Below are positions 1 through 11,332 of a DNA stretch of 64,000 bases, piece after piece (position 1 is the stretch's first letter; every line of letters starts with the position of its first letter). The notes under the pieces were generated by a model. It made no database searches. It saw only the letters and a list, made by a program, of their open reading frames with translations, and was not told where the DNA came from. Position numbers and translations under genes: made by a program. The stretch is from Calvatia gigantea. Lineage: Eukaryota > Basidiomycota > Agaricomycetes > Agaricales > Lycoperdaceae. The stretch lies in contig JACAAK010000002.1 of assembly GCA_025093985.1 (NCBI GenBank), positions 682,001-746,000 of the forward strand. Reading direction: 5' to 3'.

Positions 1-700
1 AATTAGGATGCGGGTTCTCCGGTAGCGGTGGGGCCTGCGGCGAAGGAGGACGGGACGAAGGATGAGGTGCGGCAGCGGAGGAAGGTGGTATATTCATAGA
101 GCTGTTAACATCGCTATCTGGATTCTGCTGTGGATGATGATAACTCCGCGAAGGACTTGGTGCAGAAGATGTGTTCCCAAAAGCCGGGATGCTCGGAGCA
201 GCGTAAGGTGAGTGCAGGCCATAGGCATCAAAACTCGGCGGTCGGCTCAGACCAGAGCTCCAAGGGTCCATGCCTGGCATCGCAACTCCAGAAAAATAGT
301 CTCCAGTGCCCCCATACCCGTTGTACCGCACATGTGGAGGCAGGTATTGGTGGTGATAGCCTGTGCTTCCCAAGATCGTGGGGTCCAGTTTCACTCCCGC
401 TCGTCGTGAAACCCACTCAAAACCTTCTTCGTCATCTATCCCAGTAGCAGTGACACCGCCTTCCGTGACTTTCACTGGCCCGTGATCTTCATCCTCATCA
501 TCCTCCAAGAAATCGCGGTAAATGTCCCTCAAGTCCACAAGTTCCACATCCGGCGCATTTGAGCCAAAATCTAGTGATGCGACCTGCACGGGTCCGATAA
601 AAGACGGCCTTTCGGTGTTTTCGAGTTGTCGATTAAGAATGTCGACAAGGTGGTTTGCAAGTGACGCGTCGAGTTTGAGCCAATCGAGGTCAATGGACAT
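1..700 (-). CDS. MDM12: Mdm12, ERMES tether subunit (N-terminal part, cut by window edge)
   Basis: The frame is open from the ATG at 700 to the window edge (233 codons). It begins MSIDLDWLKLDASLANHL, and the next conserved stretches (RPSFIGPVQVASLDFG, then VELVDLRDIYRDFLEDDEDE) match the start of fungal Mdm12. Mdm12 is a lipid-binding SMP-domain subunit of the ER-mitochondria encounter structure, which links the ER to mitochondria and moves phospholipids between them. After the acidic stretch comes a Pro/Ser/Tyr-rich insert, as in other basidiomycete Mdm12 proteins; the rest of the SMP domain lies outside the window. No intron is needed in this part. Only 82 bp separate this ATG from the stop of the apyrase gene upstream on the same strand, so its promoter must be very short or overlap that gene. 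Confidence 0.9.
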   Translation of the reverse strand, partial: MSIDLDWLKLDASLANHLVDILNRQLENTERPSFIGPVQVASLDFGSNAPDVELVDLRDIYRDFLEDDEDEDHGPVKVTEGGVTATGIDDEEGFEWVSRRAGVKLDPTILGSTGYHHQYLPPHVRYNGYGGTGDYFSGVAMPGMDPWSSGLSRPPSFDAYGLHSPYAAPSIPAFGNTSSAPSPSRSYHHPQQNPDSDVNSSMNIPPSSAAAPHPSSRPPSPQAPPLPENPHPN

Positions 701-782
701 CGCAGTTTAAAGACGAGAATAAAAATCACATGACTTGTAATTACATTCCCTTGAAGAAAATAACATTCCATCGTTAACTAAT

Positions 783-3143
783 TTACTTCCGTGAAAAGAG
801 ATTACTACTAGCTCGAGACACTGGGGGTCGTTGTGCTAGACTAGCGAGGTTTACTTGGGAGGAGTTTCGCGACCGTGACGTCAACAGTTGTTGCCCATCA
901 TCGACAATTGTCCCTGGTCCGGGGGACGAACCACGAGAGATATTATAGCGTGTCGAGCTCACGAGCGTAGGGGCGTTGTCCAAGGCTGAACCGTTCACAT
1001 GCACGGGTGTGGAGGACGCCCTTGGCATAGATTTTGAAGGAGTAAATGACCGGAGATGAGGCAGCGGATGTGCATGACCATTTCTTGCCGAACCCGAATT
1101 TGAGAGAAACCTCCGGATCCATGAAGCTGTCGGGGATGACGGTGAGGGTAGGCCGTTGCCGTTCAGCCTTCCCTCTTCTAATAAATCCCCATATGCATCT
1201 CGTTTCCCTCGCACAAACCTCAAACATCCGGCTCGTAACTGCCGTCTGAGGGGATACACGGCGAGGAATAATATGAAAAAGATAGCCATCCAGAATAGCA
1301 ATAACACAGGTGAGAATCCCAGGGATTTCCGTGTAAGAGAAGAAGGAAGATGCGGCGTCAACTTGTCCTCAATGTCGTGTAATGACGAGAAAAATGGCCG
1401 GATAGGTTTCATTGGCGATTCATCGTAGTCCTCGATGTCGTCAATTGGGTCCACAAGGGGCTTCGACCCCTTCTTCGGTAAAGGAACCTCTTTACTAGCC
1501 TCCAACACCATTTTGCCTAGTGTCCAGCTAATGGCGATGTCGCCGACAGTATCCAGGGACTGGAATGTTGGTGGTTTGCCCAACCCCTTCTTCTCCGCCT
1601 GCTCCACTACCTCCTCGCCCGCTGTCGTACTGTTTCCTCCGGGATCCACAATCCGTGGCATCTCAAGGCCATTGTGCAAGACATTGGCGATCCAAGCTGC
1701 TTTGAAGCACTGCATTTGCAATCTCGGGAGCTCAACTTGCGGACCCCATACCCCCAGTTCTACCACCTTTCCATCCTTAACCACCTCGCCATCGCCTCCT
1801 AAATGATGCTTCATCTGGGACTCCTCGTGCTGCTTCAGGATCCCTTGCCAATCCCGCCCGCAAAACTCAGACGCTGCACGTTCGTACTGAACGAAATCAT
1901 ACGCGCCGCCCAGTCCAAAGATATGTTCCGAGGAATACCAATACTCCGAGACCCCAATGAAATGTGACACGGAAAAGTCGATGGGAGGGACATGGATTCC
2001 ATTCATCAGACATGGTGTATCTGGACACGGGTGATCCTTGTTCAGCAACGATTCTGTTTTGCGCATGCACTGATCAAACGAGCCCGTCCCAATCAGTTTG
2101 TGCGGTTTCCGAGCGTGCGAGTCAACAGCCGTGCCAGGAGTGGTCGTAATATGGACTGGCCGTTCCATCAACTCCAAGCCTTTGGGCAGACAAGGATCCA
2201 TAACAACGTCCGCGTCTCCCACACTAGAATCAATTGTCCGAGTCTTCTCAAATTCTCGAATCGCCTCCCCGACGTATTTTTCCCTTGCTTGATTTGTTCC
2301 ATATCCCAACCATGTCGTCACAAAGACCTTATGTCGGATCTCCTCCCCATTCAACAACCTCAGCCGCACATCCACTAAGCCTTTCCCCTTTACGCTCTTC
2401 ACATGTTCCGCACTAGGCTCAAAGGCAATCTGTGTCGATGCGCCTCCCATGTCCAAAAACCCATACGTCGTCCTCGGGTAGCCATCCTCACCCGCCTTCT
2501 CCTTTCCTTTTCCTTTACTCCGTGCGGTTCCAGTAAATCCATCCATGAGATAATTCACTGCAATCCAACCAAACAAGCCTTCCTCTTCTCCTGTTATGAT
2601 CCTTACACTGCTTCCGCAGGGACCCAATTTAACCGACGGGGCGTCAAGTTTGAAGTTGGTGTTTGAGCGGAAGAAGTGACATGCCTGTGAGAGAATGGCT
2701 GCTTGGTCCTCTGGAGTGAGTAACCGCATACCAGCCGTAGCCAAGAGGAAGATTGGTGTGGAAGGGTGTAATGAAGGCGGGATTTCTTCCATTGCATGGG
2801 CAACGAGAGGTTTTAGGTAATTCCCAACAGCCGTTGGATCCGAAGCCAATGTAGATAATCCTGTAAAATATCAACGACAAAGAACATGAGGACCAATATT
2901 CAAGATAGACACAGTCGTAACCCACGAACCTGGTTCAACCTTAGAAACCCACCCCTCACCATCCTTCGTGCCTTTCTTGACCTTGGGTAAAGTACGCACT
3001 AACGGACTATCCTTAGATAGTTTCACGCCCTTTGGATCGCGCCAGCTGTAAATCTGTAAACGCGACCCAGAAGATCCAGCATCTATGACAATGCCAAAAT
3101 GCCTTCCTGCGAGCCATGGGTCGTTCGAAGCCGGTGATGGCAT
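783..3143 (-). CDS. YND1: Ynd1-type Golgi apyrase (GDA1/CD39 nucleoside phosphatase)
   Basis: Two exons, 3143..2930 and 2860..783, joined across a 69-bp GT-AG intron (2861..2929), give 763 residues. Apyrase conserved regions appear in order: ACR1 IVIDAGSSGSRLQIYSW near residue 20, ACR2 LLATAGMRLL near 110, ACR3 GEEEGLFGWIAVNYL near 162 (holding the catalytic Glu position), ACR4 FLDMGGASTQIAFEP near 206, and an ACR5-like SWTLGKMV segment. One hydrophobic segment (FSPVLLLFWMAIFFILFLAV) lies at about residues 587-609, followed by a ~150-residue Ser/Pro-rich cytosolic tail. A single C-terminal membrane span is the Ynd1 arrangement rather than the N-terminal anchor of Gda1. Family knowledge: the enzyme hydrolyses nucleoside di- and triphosphates in the Golgi lumen to support glycosylation. 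The start is the first in-frame ATG, just before ACR1. Confidence 0.92.
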
Positions 3144-3782
3144 CTGGTTTGGATATTCAACAATTCAAATTTTACGGAGAAAGGTATATGGTTTGGCTTC
3201 TAGAGCTATCTGGGAGCCACAGGCTCAAAGTTTTTTGTTGGGTATGGAGTGGATTCGTCTCTGTGACAGTTTTGGTTCTGCGAGATAGTGTTGGGAATTG
3301 GAGTGCGCACGGCAGTTCCTTGGAAATTTCCGTCGTCTGGTCTTTTTTCTCGAAGAAAAACGGCGATAAGACTGGGATATAAAGTCAGACTGTTAGCTAG
3401 ACCCTTTGAATGATTTGAACAATCGTACATTTTATTATGACCAGCCCAAGTCTGACAAGTCAAGCGGAAGCCGTTAGCTGCAAGACCGTTCGTGAATACA
3501 ATGGCAAGACCAGCGCAAGCAACCTTGAGCAAGGCGAAGGAAAGGCGGACGAGTAAGAAAGATGAAAGGGCCCACACAATCATATTTCTGGTAACGCTGT
3601 TGGATGCGGACGAGTGACACGTGGGCGCGATCAATTCTCAATTCACTTTCAGGCCTAAATACGTCCAGGCCTTTGTGATGTCAAGTTCGTATAAAAGTAG
3701 CATCTAAGTAACTCGGTGTACATTTCATCGTAACCTCATGAATACATTTAAAACATAGCGTAAAACGACCCTCATCGCTTGA
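3144..3782. other. Gap between apyrase and PWWP-like gene
   Basis: About 640 bp hold the upstream region of the apyrase gene and the 3' end of the next minus-strand gene. A 142-codon minus-strand frame (3206..3634) exists, but it looks like chance: it has no recognisable motif and no splice path into the apyrase reading frame. Confidence 0.5.
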
Positions 3783-6131
3783 CTACTCCTTGTAGCTCCC
3801 AACAACACCACCAAGCCTTCCACTCCGTGTCTTCCGCACATCCTTTCCCTGACTTCCCTTTTTACTTCCAGGCTTTTCTTTCTCTTTCGTCCCTCTACCT
3901 CTTTCTAATGCTCGCCTCAACCTCATGATATCCATCACCCAATCTGTCTCCCTCAATAACTCTTCTCCACGCTCATGTAACCTCTCCTCCTCCTGTTGAT
4001 CCTCCCACATCACTTCTATTGACTTCCGCTCTCCAGTCCGCCAGAGCAGTATTTGGTTGATAGCCTCGGGAAGGAGTACTTCAATACAGTATTGTACTTT
4101 GTCGAGAGGTGATAGCTCCTCGTACGCGGGAGATCCATGTTGACGTGGACGTTTACGTTTGGGTGAGTGAACCCCAGACTGGAGACTTCGTTGCGTAGGT
4201 GGGGGTGGCGATGGGGCTCTGGATTCTTCAGTGAGCACGTGTTCTTCTGGCGAAGTTTTAATCTGGTGGTTCTAATTTGAACGCATCAGACGAATCATAA
4301 AGGGGCGTTCATGCGGAAAGGCCTACCTCTGGACCCTGAGGTTCCTCGACTGTCGGTTCGGGGTGCCGAGGTATGTCTATTACTGCTTCACTAGACGCAG
4401 GCACGGAAGTTGTATTCTGTGAGAATAAAAGTTGGTACATCCAACCGCATCCGATGAGAGGTTCGCACCTGGGCTTCAGACCCTTGATCGCAAGTTGTCC
4501 GGGTCCCAATCTCCAACGCTGACTCCAAAGGCTCCACCACACCAACCTTCTCTTTACCGTCATCCTGGGAGATATCCCGATGCAGGCAACCCGCGGCCTG
4601 ATCTTCCCCAGGATCGTCCCCCATGAAATCTCGTCCTCTCCCACCTAAACACCAGTATTCCACAAGAATCAGTAGCTCATCCACGCTCCGAGGATCTACA
4701 GCACCCCTCATTCCCCCCTCGTTTAACAGCCTCTGCCGGCTGGTGCCCCCTTTTATAAACAACTCGTGTCGCCGCAATCCCCATGTGTATTCTTCGTTCA
4801 TGATCGCTTTGAGAATAGGTGTTACGTAGGTAACTTGTTGGCGTAGTGAAAGATCGCAATAGGCTGGACCTGATAGAGGTAGTGATGGTGTGTTAACGGG
4901 TGAAGGAGAGCGTGAAGGGGACTGCAAATTGCGGCGGTGAGAACGAGAGGTATCATTTTGTCGTGAATCCTCATCAATATCGTTAATAACTTCTACATGG
5001 CTAGACTCGAATTGGCCTATCTATGTCAAAGAGAATCAGCGATATCCAACTGAGAAGAGGATACGACTCACTTACCGAACAAGTACGAAACTCCTTTTGT
5101 GAGGATGTATAGAACCAACTCCTCGGGATATCTTTTTCCAATTTATCCAAGAACATGACGCGAAATGCCTTTTTCTGCTTGCCCCCTGGTTTCCCTGTTG
5201 ACCTTTTCACTTGTATAACCTTGGCTGGCCAATAGAATGTTCCGCCTGCCTTCGCTTTGGCGAGGCATAATTCACCAACTCCTACCGAATCTAACTCTAG
5301 ATCGGAGTCGCCGCTGAAGTCTTGAGAACCATGGTGGTCAGAGGAGTACGCTTCGGTCCTGGCGCCATCGTACGTCGGAGACCTGCGCGGAGGGAAGAGT
5401 AACGACGAAGTTTCCTGAGTCGAGGGTGGAGGTGGAGTGGGTGAAGACGCGAGCGATGAAAGGGTATCATTGCATGTACGTTTTGCCTGGGTATTCGAAT
5501 AGTCTTTTGGAGTAGAAATCCTGAGTTTTTGATGGTTGGTTTCCTTGGAGGGAGATACATCTTGTTGTGACAAGACCAACCCGACATCAGGTAATTCATC
5601 GCTGTCATCGCCTAGATCTGAGATTTTGGGCGAGGGAAATGGTTTTAGTCTGGCGGGGTTCGCCTTATGGCGACTAGGACTGGAAGGGGGTGATGTAAAC
5701 TTTAGGGGGAACTCGGCGATAGGTCGTGCAAACGACTTGGGTTTTTCTTGTTCCGTGTCCGAGGAAAGAGGCGTCAAGTCAGATCCATCATTGCTGCCAC
5801 CTCCGGCTGTACCAACACTTCTACGACGTGTGTCTCCGCGGTGTCGTTTTCGTGGCCCGCCTGTGACATTCGAAGTCGCTCTCTTCCTCTTTCCCTTCCC
5901 ACTAATAACCGCACCTACAACTGAACCTTTCTTTGCGTGCGTCCTCCCTTCCGTTGGCTTTCTTGTGGATTCACTCCCCTTGACGCGTCGTGTCGTTTGT
6001 TTCGTCCTCACTCCGTAATCACCGCTCTCGTTGCCTGCGTCATTATCCTCGTCGGAAGACGATAGATCTGCAAGTTGTGTGGTAGCCTTGATAGCAGCCT
6101 TACGTCTTGGTGGTGGTTGTGAAGTATCCAT
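3783..6131 (-). CDS. PWWP/Tudor-like nuclear protein, function unknown
   Basis: Four exons (6131..5076, 5020..4469, 4416..4327, 4271..3783) separated by 55-, 52- and 55-bp GT-AG introns, all phase 0, give 728 residues. The ATG at 6131 opens a long basic, Ser-rich disordered region with several KRKR-type clusters. At about residues 286-352 lies a PWWP/Tudor-like segment (GELCLAKAKAGGTFYWPAKV, then FRVMFLDKLEKDIPRSWFY). The WPAKV core, the hydrophobic strand after it and the acidic patch are typical of chromatin-reader barrels that bind methylated histone tails or DNA. The rest includes a helical stretch with SLRQQVTYVTPILKAIMNEE and a second with LDKVQYCIEVLLPEAINQIL, and a basic C-terminus. 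A chromatin role is inferred from the barrel and the basic composition; no enzyme motif is seen. Confidence 0.8.
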
Positions 6132-6640
6132 GGTCACGGGTGGATGTGGTGGGTTATAGTGGCTGGTGGATGACAGCGTCTATTGAAGATCTTGTCATTC
6201 GCGTCACGGGAACGCGTTCATTATGACCAAAATGTCAATTGGACACACAGACTCCCACAACTGCCATCACTTCCCTTTTTGGCTACTTATCATCAACAGA
6301 ATCAAGAGTCTAAATATTTATCGCATTGATGCCTGCTTTCGAGCATAAAGGCTCATGATATATGGTATCTCCCGGGCACTGACACAAGGACCAAGGAATC
6401 TAAGATCTCACAGCCTCCCACTCTCTATCGCAATATTTTGTCAACTAATGTCTAACCCAATGCCCGTGCAACTCCCCAAAAGAAACCATCCCACTTTGAC
6501 CCGAGGCGTAGAGCCTCGAAACGCCATCCAGTAACTGGCTCAATGACACATTACCCACCTCTGAGATCTGATGGCCGAGTATCCTTCCTAAGCTTTGGGG
6601 AAAGTCCTAACCGGTGAAACTGAGTTTGAATGTACAGAAA
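6132..6640. repeat. Flank segment of the tandem duplication (copy 1)
   Basis: From about 6238 to 6600 the sequence is recognisably similar, in the same order, to 8370-8780: shared landmarks are CACACAGACTCCCACAA, CCATCAC, and GTAACTGG followed by AATGACAC. It lies 3' of the broken copy of the duplicated gene, while its partner lies 5' of that copy, as expected for tandem duplication. No gene is seen in it. Confidence 0.6.
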
Positions 6641-6666
6641 TCTTGTATATATACATACTGAAATGG

Positions 6667-8136
6667 CTAAGGTAAGAGTTGCAGCAACCTAATCACCCGA
6701 CACCGTATCTCGACATGAATAGAATATACTAGTTCTCGTGCGGCTTTGAGAAGATAGGTCTGTATTGTGTCCTGGGTAAGCAAAGATGGGGCGGCCATGG
6801 AACATCGCATTGGGTCCTCGTCCAACCCGTGGAATAAGGTCTGCACCATGAGACTGATGAGGCGAGGGAGGTAGAGATAAGCAAGGTACTTAATAAGACA
6901 GCCAAAGGGTGGGAGGGGAAGTCAGACGCACGATAACATGATCTTTTTGGCCCGTAGCAGAAAGTACGTCATAGGTGCTTCCTGGTTGTGGATTAATGGG
7001 TACAGCACTCGACCATGAATTGGCACCGATGGAATGTTGATTCTCAAGTTTTCGTTGAGGTCCCCGGGTCAATTCTGCGATCGAGGACCCAAACTTTGCG
7101 AAACCGAAAATCCTCTTAAAAAACGGCTTGCGAGGGCTCGGTTTGAGGTTTTTGGTCGTCGAAACGGGCGTGTGCGCTGACCGGTCTGGACTTGGTGACT
7201 GGACAAGCAAAAATGTATATACTTAGTAGGGCAACCGAGGGGTAGGGGGGCAAGCGAGACGCACAATAACATGAATTTTTTGTCCCGAAGAAGGAAGTAT
7301 ATAATAGGTGCTTCCCCGGAATCTAGCGCTCTCCGGGTCTGATACCTCGTTACTACTCCATCCGTGTGTCTTGTGCACCAAATCAGTCTCTAGTGATCGA
7401 GCCCTTTCCCTTCCTCCTCTTTCTCCATGATAGCTTGCAGCCATAGGAGCCGAGTGGGCACTGCCTTCAATAAGAGCCGGGGAGGAGTGGCTGTAAATCA
7501 TATTGTAGGGACTTCTCTGCGGCGCGTGGTCAAAAATTAGAGGAGGCACATATTGGGCAAGCACCCATGATGCGAATGGGCACCTACGATTGTTCCCAAG
7601 ACAGCTTTATCTATAAGTCGATCTGGGTCGGTGGCGGTATGAGGAAGGAATTTTGAACCGGAGTGATGAGATCCTTGACGGTGAGATACGTGCGTGGTGA
7701 GGTGTTGGCTTGAAGGTGCGCTCGACGGGAGGACGCGAATTTCTTCCGGTGAAGCGGAAGTTGGCCCGAGAATTGCGACAGGCTGTGAACTAGATTCGGC
7801 TCCTCCGCGCTGGCTGGAGTGCTGAGATGGGGGTTGTCGGTGAGAGCCATGGGTGCTTGGAGAGCGCCCATGCAAAGGACCAAGTAATTTGGGACTCGGA
7901 CTCGGGATTGGAATATCCGGACGTCCGCCGTTGTACCTCAGAACCATTTTCGGTGGTAGCGAATGCGAACTGCCCGTGTCAGAGGGGGGTGAGGAAGGGA
8001 TGAACCCCTCCAGCTCAGAAGGCAGTCTTAGTGGTGAATCAAAATCATCCGGGTCGGGAGAGTGCGTTTGAACCCAGCAAACCGTCCGTTCATGAGCTGC
8101 CATGTACTCTTGGTAGACTTCTGTATACTCGGCCAT
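6667..8136 (-). pseudogene. Scrambled paralogue of the Pro/Ser-rich protein at 9903-11332
   Basis: The ATG at 8136 starts a frame (MAEYTEVYQEYMAAHERTV) that tracks the intact paralogue through SLPPKMVLRYNGGRPDIPIP and QPVAILGPTSASPEEIRVLP. It then has a deletion of the middle ~65 codons and loses frame near 7565, where a run of four C in the intact copy is three here. The following part (GSTYYILPSSGQKIHVI) continues in another frame at 7564..7240, then the second exon (KPFFKRIFGFAKFGSS) is present at about 7200..7000. Downstream of that comes a second, partial copy of the exon 1 end (GSTYDVLSATGQKDHVI), and then, near 6780-6850, a piece resembling the missing middle. The order of blocks is therefore rearranged as well as frameshifted. 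Upstream, 8140-8340 resembles the 5' flank of the intact copy. Confidence 0.75.
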
Positions 8137-8359
8137 AGTGAGAACCAATAAGAGGAGTGTTTGTCCAAATGTTCAGACCAAAAACTCGGGTGTGAGTTAA
8201 AGGAGGAGAGAAAAGCCAAGGTAAAACCAGAATCCTGAACAGCTTTACAGTGGCAGAGTTATTGAGCGCTACTCCTACATTCCCCCGATCACATAGAATG
8301 CTCTTACATATGGGGCGGACATTGATCCGAAGCCACACCAAAACCTCATTGATTCATCA

Positions 8360-9900
8360 AAAACGTCAACTGATTTTGAACACACAGACTCCCACAATTG
8401 CCATCACTGCCCGATCATCAACGCAGAATCAGAGGTTTAAATCAGAACCAGAAGTTTAAATGTCAATCACATTGGAACCTGCCTTCAAGCATGATGCCTA
8501 ATAGATAATGGCTCGTACGTGCTACATTGCTTTTTGTTGGGCAATGGTTCAAGGTCCTGGGAATTCGAGGTAATTGCTTCATTATGGTCCCCGCCCATCC
8601 CATCGTCAACTTACCTAGAACCGCCCTCTCTCTCGGTACACCTCCGTGAAACAGATTCTCTCGCTATTACCTGAGGCCTGGGGTGCTGGGTTTCGAAATC
8701 CCACCTAATAACTGGTTAAATGACACGTTTCCCTCTTCTGGTTCCCTCTTCTGGTAGCCGACTACCGCCCAGGCTTCGAGGAGCATCCCAACTTATCATC
8801 ACATTTCAATGAGGATGAGGATCTCCTCTAATATTCTTTCCTTCAAATCTACCCACCCCTGTCGGCTTAGTGTTCGAATGACCTTAAAGGTTGTTGATCA
8901 TATCAGTTAGCTTTCGGTGTGATTTCCCATTTAGGATACATCCTTCGACATAAGACGACACGCCTCGTTATCGCCTCTGTTAAGTATTGGGCTTGGAGAT
9001 TTTTCCATTGGCACCTCCTTTCATAAATGAACGCCACGGCAGAATCAGGATGGAAGTCATATTTTGCTTATAGTTGAGGGTGAAGGGATGCCCTGATATA
9101 CCACAGGAGGTTGGGGGTATGTCAGTGTCAAAGGAGGAGCCGAATATTGAGTGGCTGAAATACCAGAAAGTGCAGGTTAAAATCTTACCGAGGTCGACCC
9201 TGGTCCCAGGCTGTTGCAAAGTGCTACGACCCAGGCCGGACTACCCTTCTATTATTGAATTGGGCGTTGGCGGGGTGGGAAACAGTGGCCACAAGAACTT
9301 TCGTTCCGGCTCTTATACTTATGATAGAATGACTACAACAGTTAATCTCAATTGATATGCGTAATATCAGTACAACACTTTGGGTAATTGGATCGAGATA
9401 AGGTACAGAATGGTCGAGGGGTACAGCGTGAACTTTTATTACAACAAGGAAAACGGTTGGATTAGACACGACAAGATCTGGAGGTGAGGATCAGCAAAAT
9501 GGCGAATGATATCAATAAGTTGCAGATGGGGGGTCCACGAAAGGGAGGGGGGGAGATGGCATAGATGGCATAACGGCATAACCCATAAAACATATAGCTG
9601 AAGAATAAAGAACGCCTGGCCGTCTAAAGGTTATTGGTCAGAGAGTGAGCATATGATAAATCCGGTTTGGGAAAATGACAAGAGAATATAAGCACGGCCG
9701 GACAAATATGGTGATAATTCGAAATAGGTCTCGGCGGAACCGAACGTTTTGTGTTGTGGATCTCGTCAGTCGCTGGCGATCAATCTTGTTAATTGCCTAT
9801 TTGCCGACTGACTTTTAGGTTGCGTTTGTTTGAGGTATTTTTGTCTTCGTCTTCTTTCCAAGGTACTACCATCGACGTCCGTATCCGTCAATTCGGGAAT
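8360..9900. other. Gap between the duplicated genes; contains flank copy 2
   Basis: 8370-8780 is the second copy of the flank segment described at 6238-6600. The remaining 1.1 kb has a few short open frames, for example 9219..8980 and 9469..9224 on the minus strand. Neither has a recognisable domain or a convincing splice context. No gene is called. Confidence 0.5.
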
Positions 9901-9902
9901 TC

Positions 9903-11332
9903 CTATTGAGGTAATGGGTCAATGGGTATAGCACTCGGTCGTGAATTGGCACCGACAGAGTGTCGCCTCTCGAGTTTTCGCCGAGGTCCCCGGGTCGACC
10001 CTGCATTCGAAGACCCGAATTTTGCAAAACCGAAAATCTTCTGAAAGAACGGCTTGTGAGGACTCGTTCCGGGACTTTTTGTCGTCGAGGTGGCCGTATG
10101 CACTGATTGGTCTGGACTCGGTGCCTAGACGAGCAAAGAGGTACTTAGTAGGGCAGCCGAAGGGTGGGAGGAGAAGCAAGACTCACAATAACATGAACTT
10201 TTTGTCCCGCAGCAGGAAGTACGTAATAGGTACTCCCTGATCCAGCGCTCTCTGGGTCTGATACCTCTCCACCGTCCGATCTCTGCGTCTTGTGCACCAA
10301 GCCAGGCTCTAGCGACCTCGTCCTTTCCCTCCTTCCTCTTTCTCCATGATGATAGTTCATTGCTGTAGGAGCCGGGTAGGCACCACCTTCGAGGGGAACT
10401 GGAGCAGAGTGACTGTAGATCATCCCGTCGGGACCTCTCTGCGGTGGGTGATAATAAATTGGAGGAGGCGCATATTGGGGAAAGTGCCCGTGATGAGAAG
10501 GGGCGTAGACGATAGCTGGGGGTACCTTTCGCCCTGAATGTCCACGGGAGCCATGGCTCCCGGACCCGCTCGACGTTTGCATCGCATTCCAGGGTCCTGG
10601 TCCAGCCTGTGGAACAAAGTTGGCTTGGGGAACACCATGAGAGTGATGAAATGAGAGAGGTGGATAGCCTATTGGTCTGGATGTTGGAGAAGCGACAGGG
10701 ACTGTTCCCATAGCAGCTCCGTCTACAAGTCGATCTGGGTCAGCTACGGTACGAGGAAGGGATCTTGAACGGGAGTGATGAGATCCTTGACGGTGAGATA
10801 CATGCGCGATAGGGCGTTGGCTTGAAGGCGCACGCGACGGCAGGACGCGAATTTCTTCTGGTGAAGCGGAGGTTGGCCCGAGAATGGCGACAGGTTGGGA
10901 ACTAGATCCGGCCCCTCCACGTCGGGTAGAGTGCTGAGATGGAGGGTGACTTGCAATAGGAGAGGGTGGACGATGATTCTGGCCAGAGTGAGTGGTGTGG
11001 GAACGTTGATAGCCTGACGGACGAGGGTGTCCGTAAGAGCCATGGTTGCTTGGAGAGCGCCCGTGCGAGAAACCAGGTACTTTGAGGCGAGGGATTGGAA
11101 TGTCCGGGCGTCCGTCGTTGTACCTCAGAACCATTTTCGGTGGTAGCGAATGCGAACTGCCCGCGTCAGACGGAGGTGAGGAAGGGATGAATCCCTCCAT
11201 CTCAGAAGGCGGTACTGACGGGGAATAAAAGCCATTTGGGTCGGAAGAGTGCGCTTGAACCCAGTATACCGTCCGTTCATGAGCTGTCATGTACTCTTTG
11301 TAAGCTTCCGGAGAGGTTGTATATTCAGTCAT
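9903..11332 (-). CDS. Disordered Pro/Ser/His-rich fungal protein (intact duplicate)
   Basis: Two exons, 11332..10187 and 10124..9903, joined over a 62-bp GT-AG intron in phase 0, give 455 residues. The start is the ATG that opens MTEYTTSPEAYKEYMTAHER; the broken paralogue has an equivalent ATG. Conserved islands between copies are AHERTVYWVQ, SHSLPPKMVLRYNDGRPDIP, VAILGPTSASPEEIRVLP, STYYVLPAAGQKVHVI and, in exon 2, KPFFQKIFGFAKFGSS. The rest is low-complexity Ser/Pro/His/Gly. No enzyme motif, signal peptide or membrane span is seen. It looks like a lineage-specific, intrinsically disordered protein; function unknown. The conservation of the short islands rather than of the linkers suggests that the islands are peptide-binding motifs (inference). 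Confidence 0.75.

Noticed and set aside
1046..2803. Several plus-strand open frames inside the apyrase gene
   Set aside because: They are antisense shadows of a strongly supported coding exon.
3206..3634. 142-codon minus-strand frame upstream of the apyrase
   Set aside because: No domain, no conserved composition and no splice path into the apyrase frame; likely 5' region.
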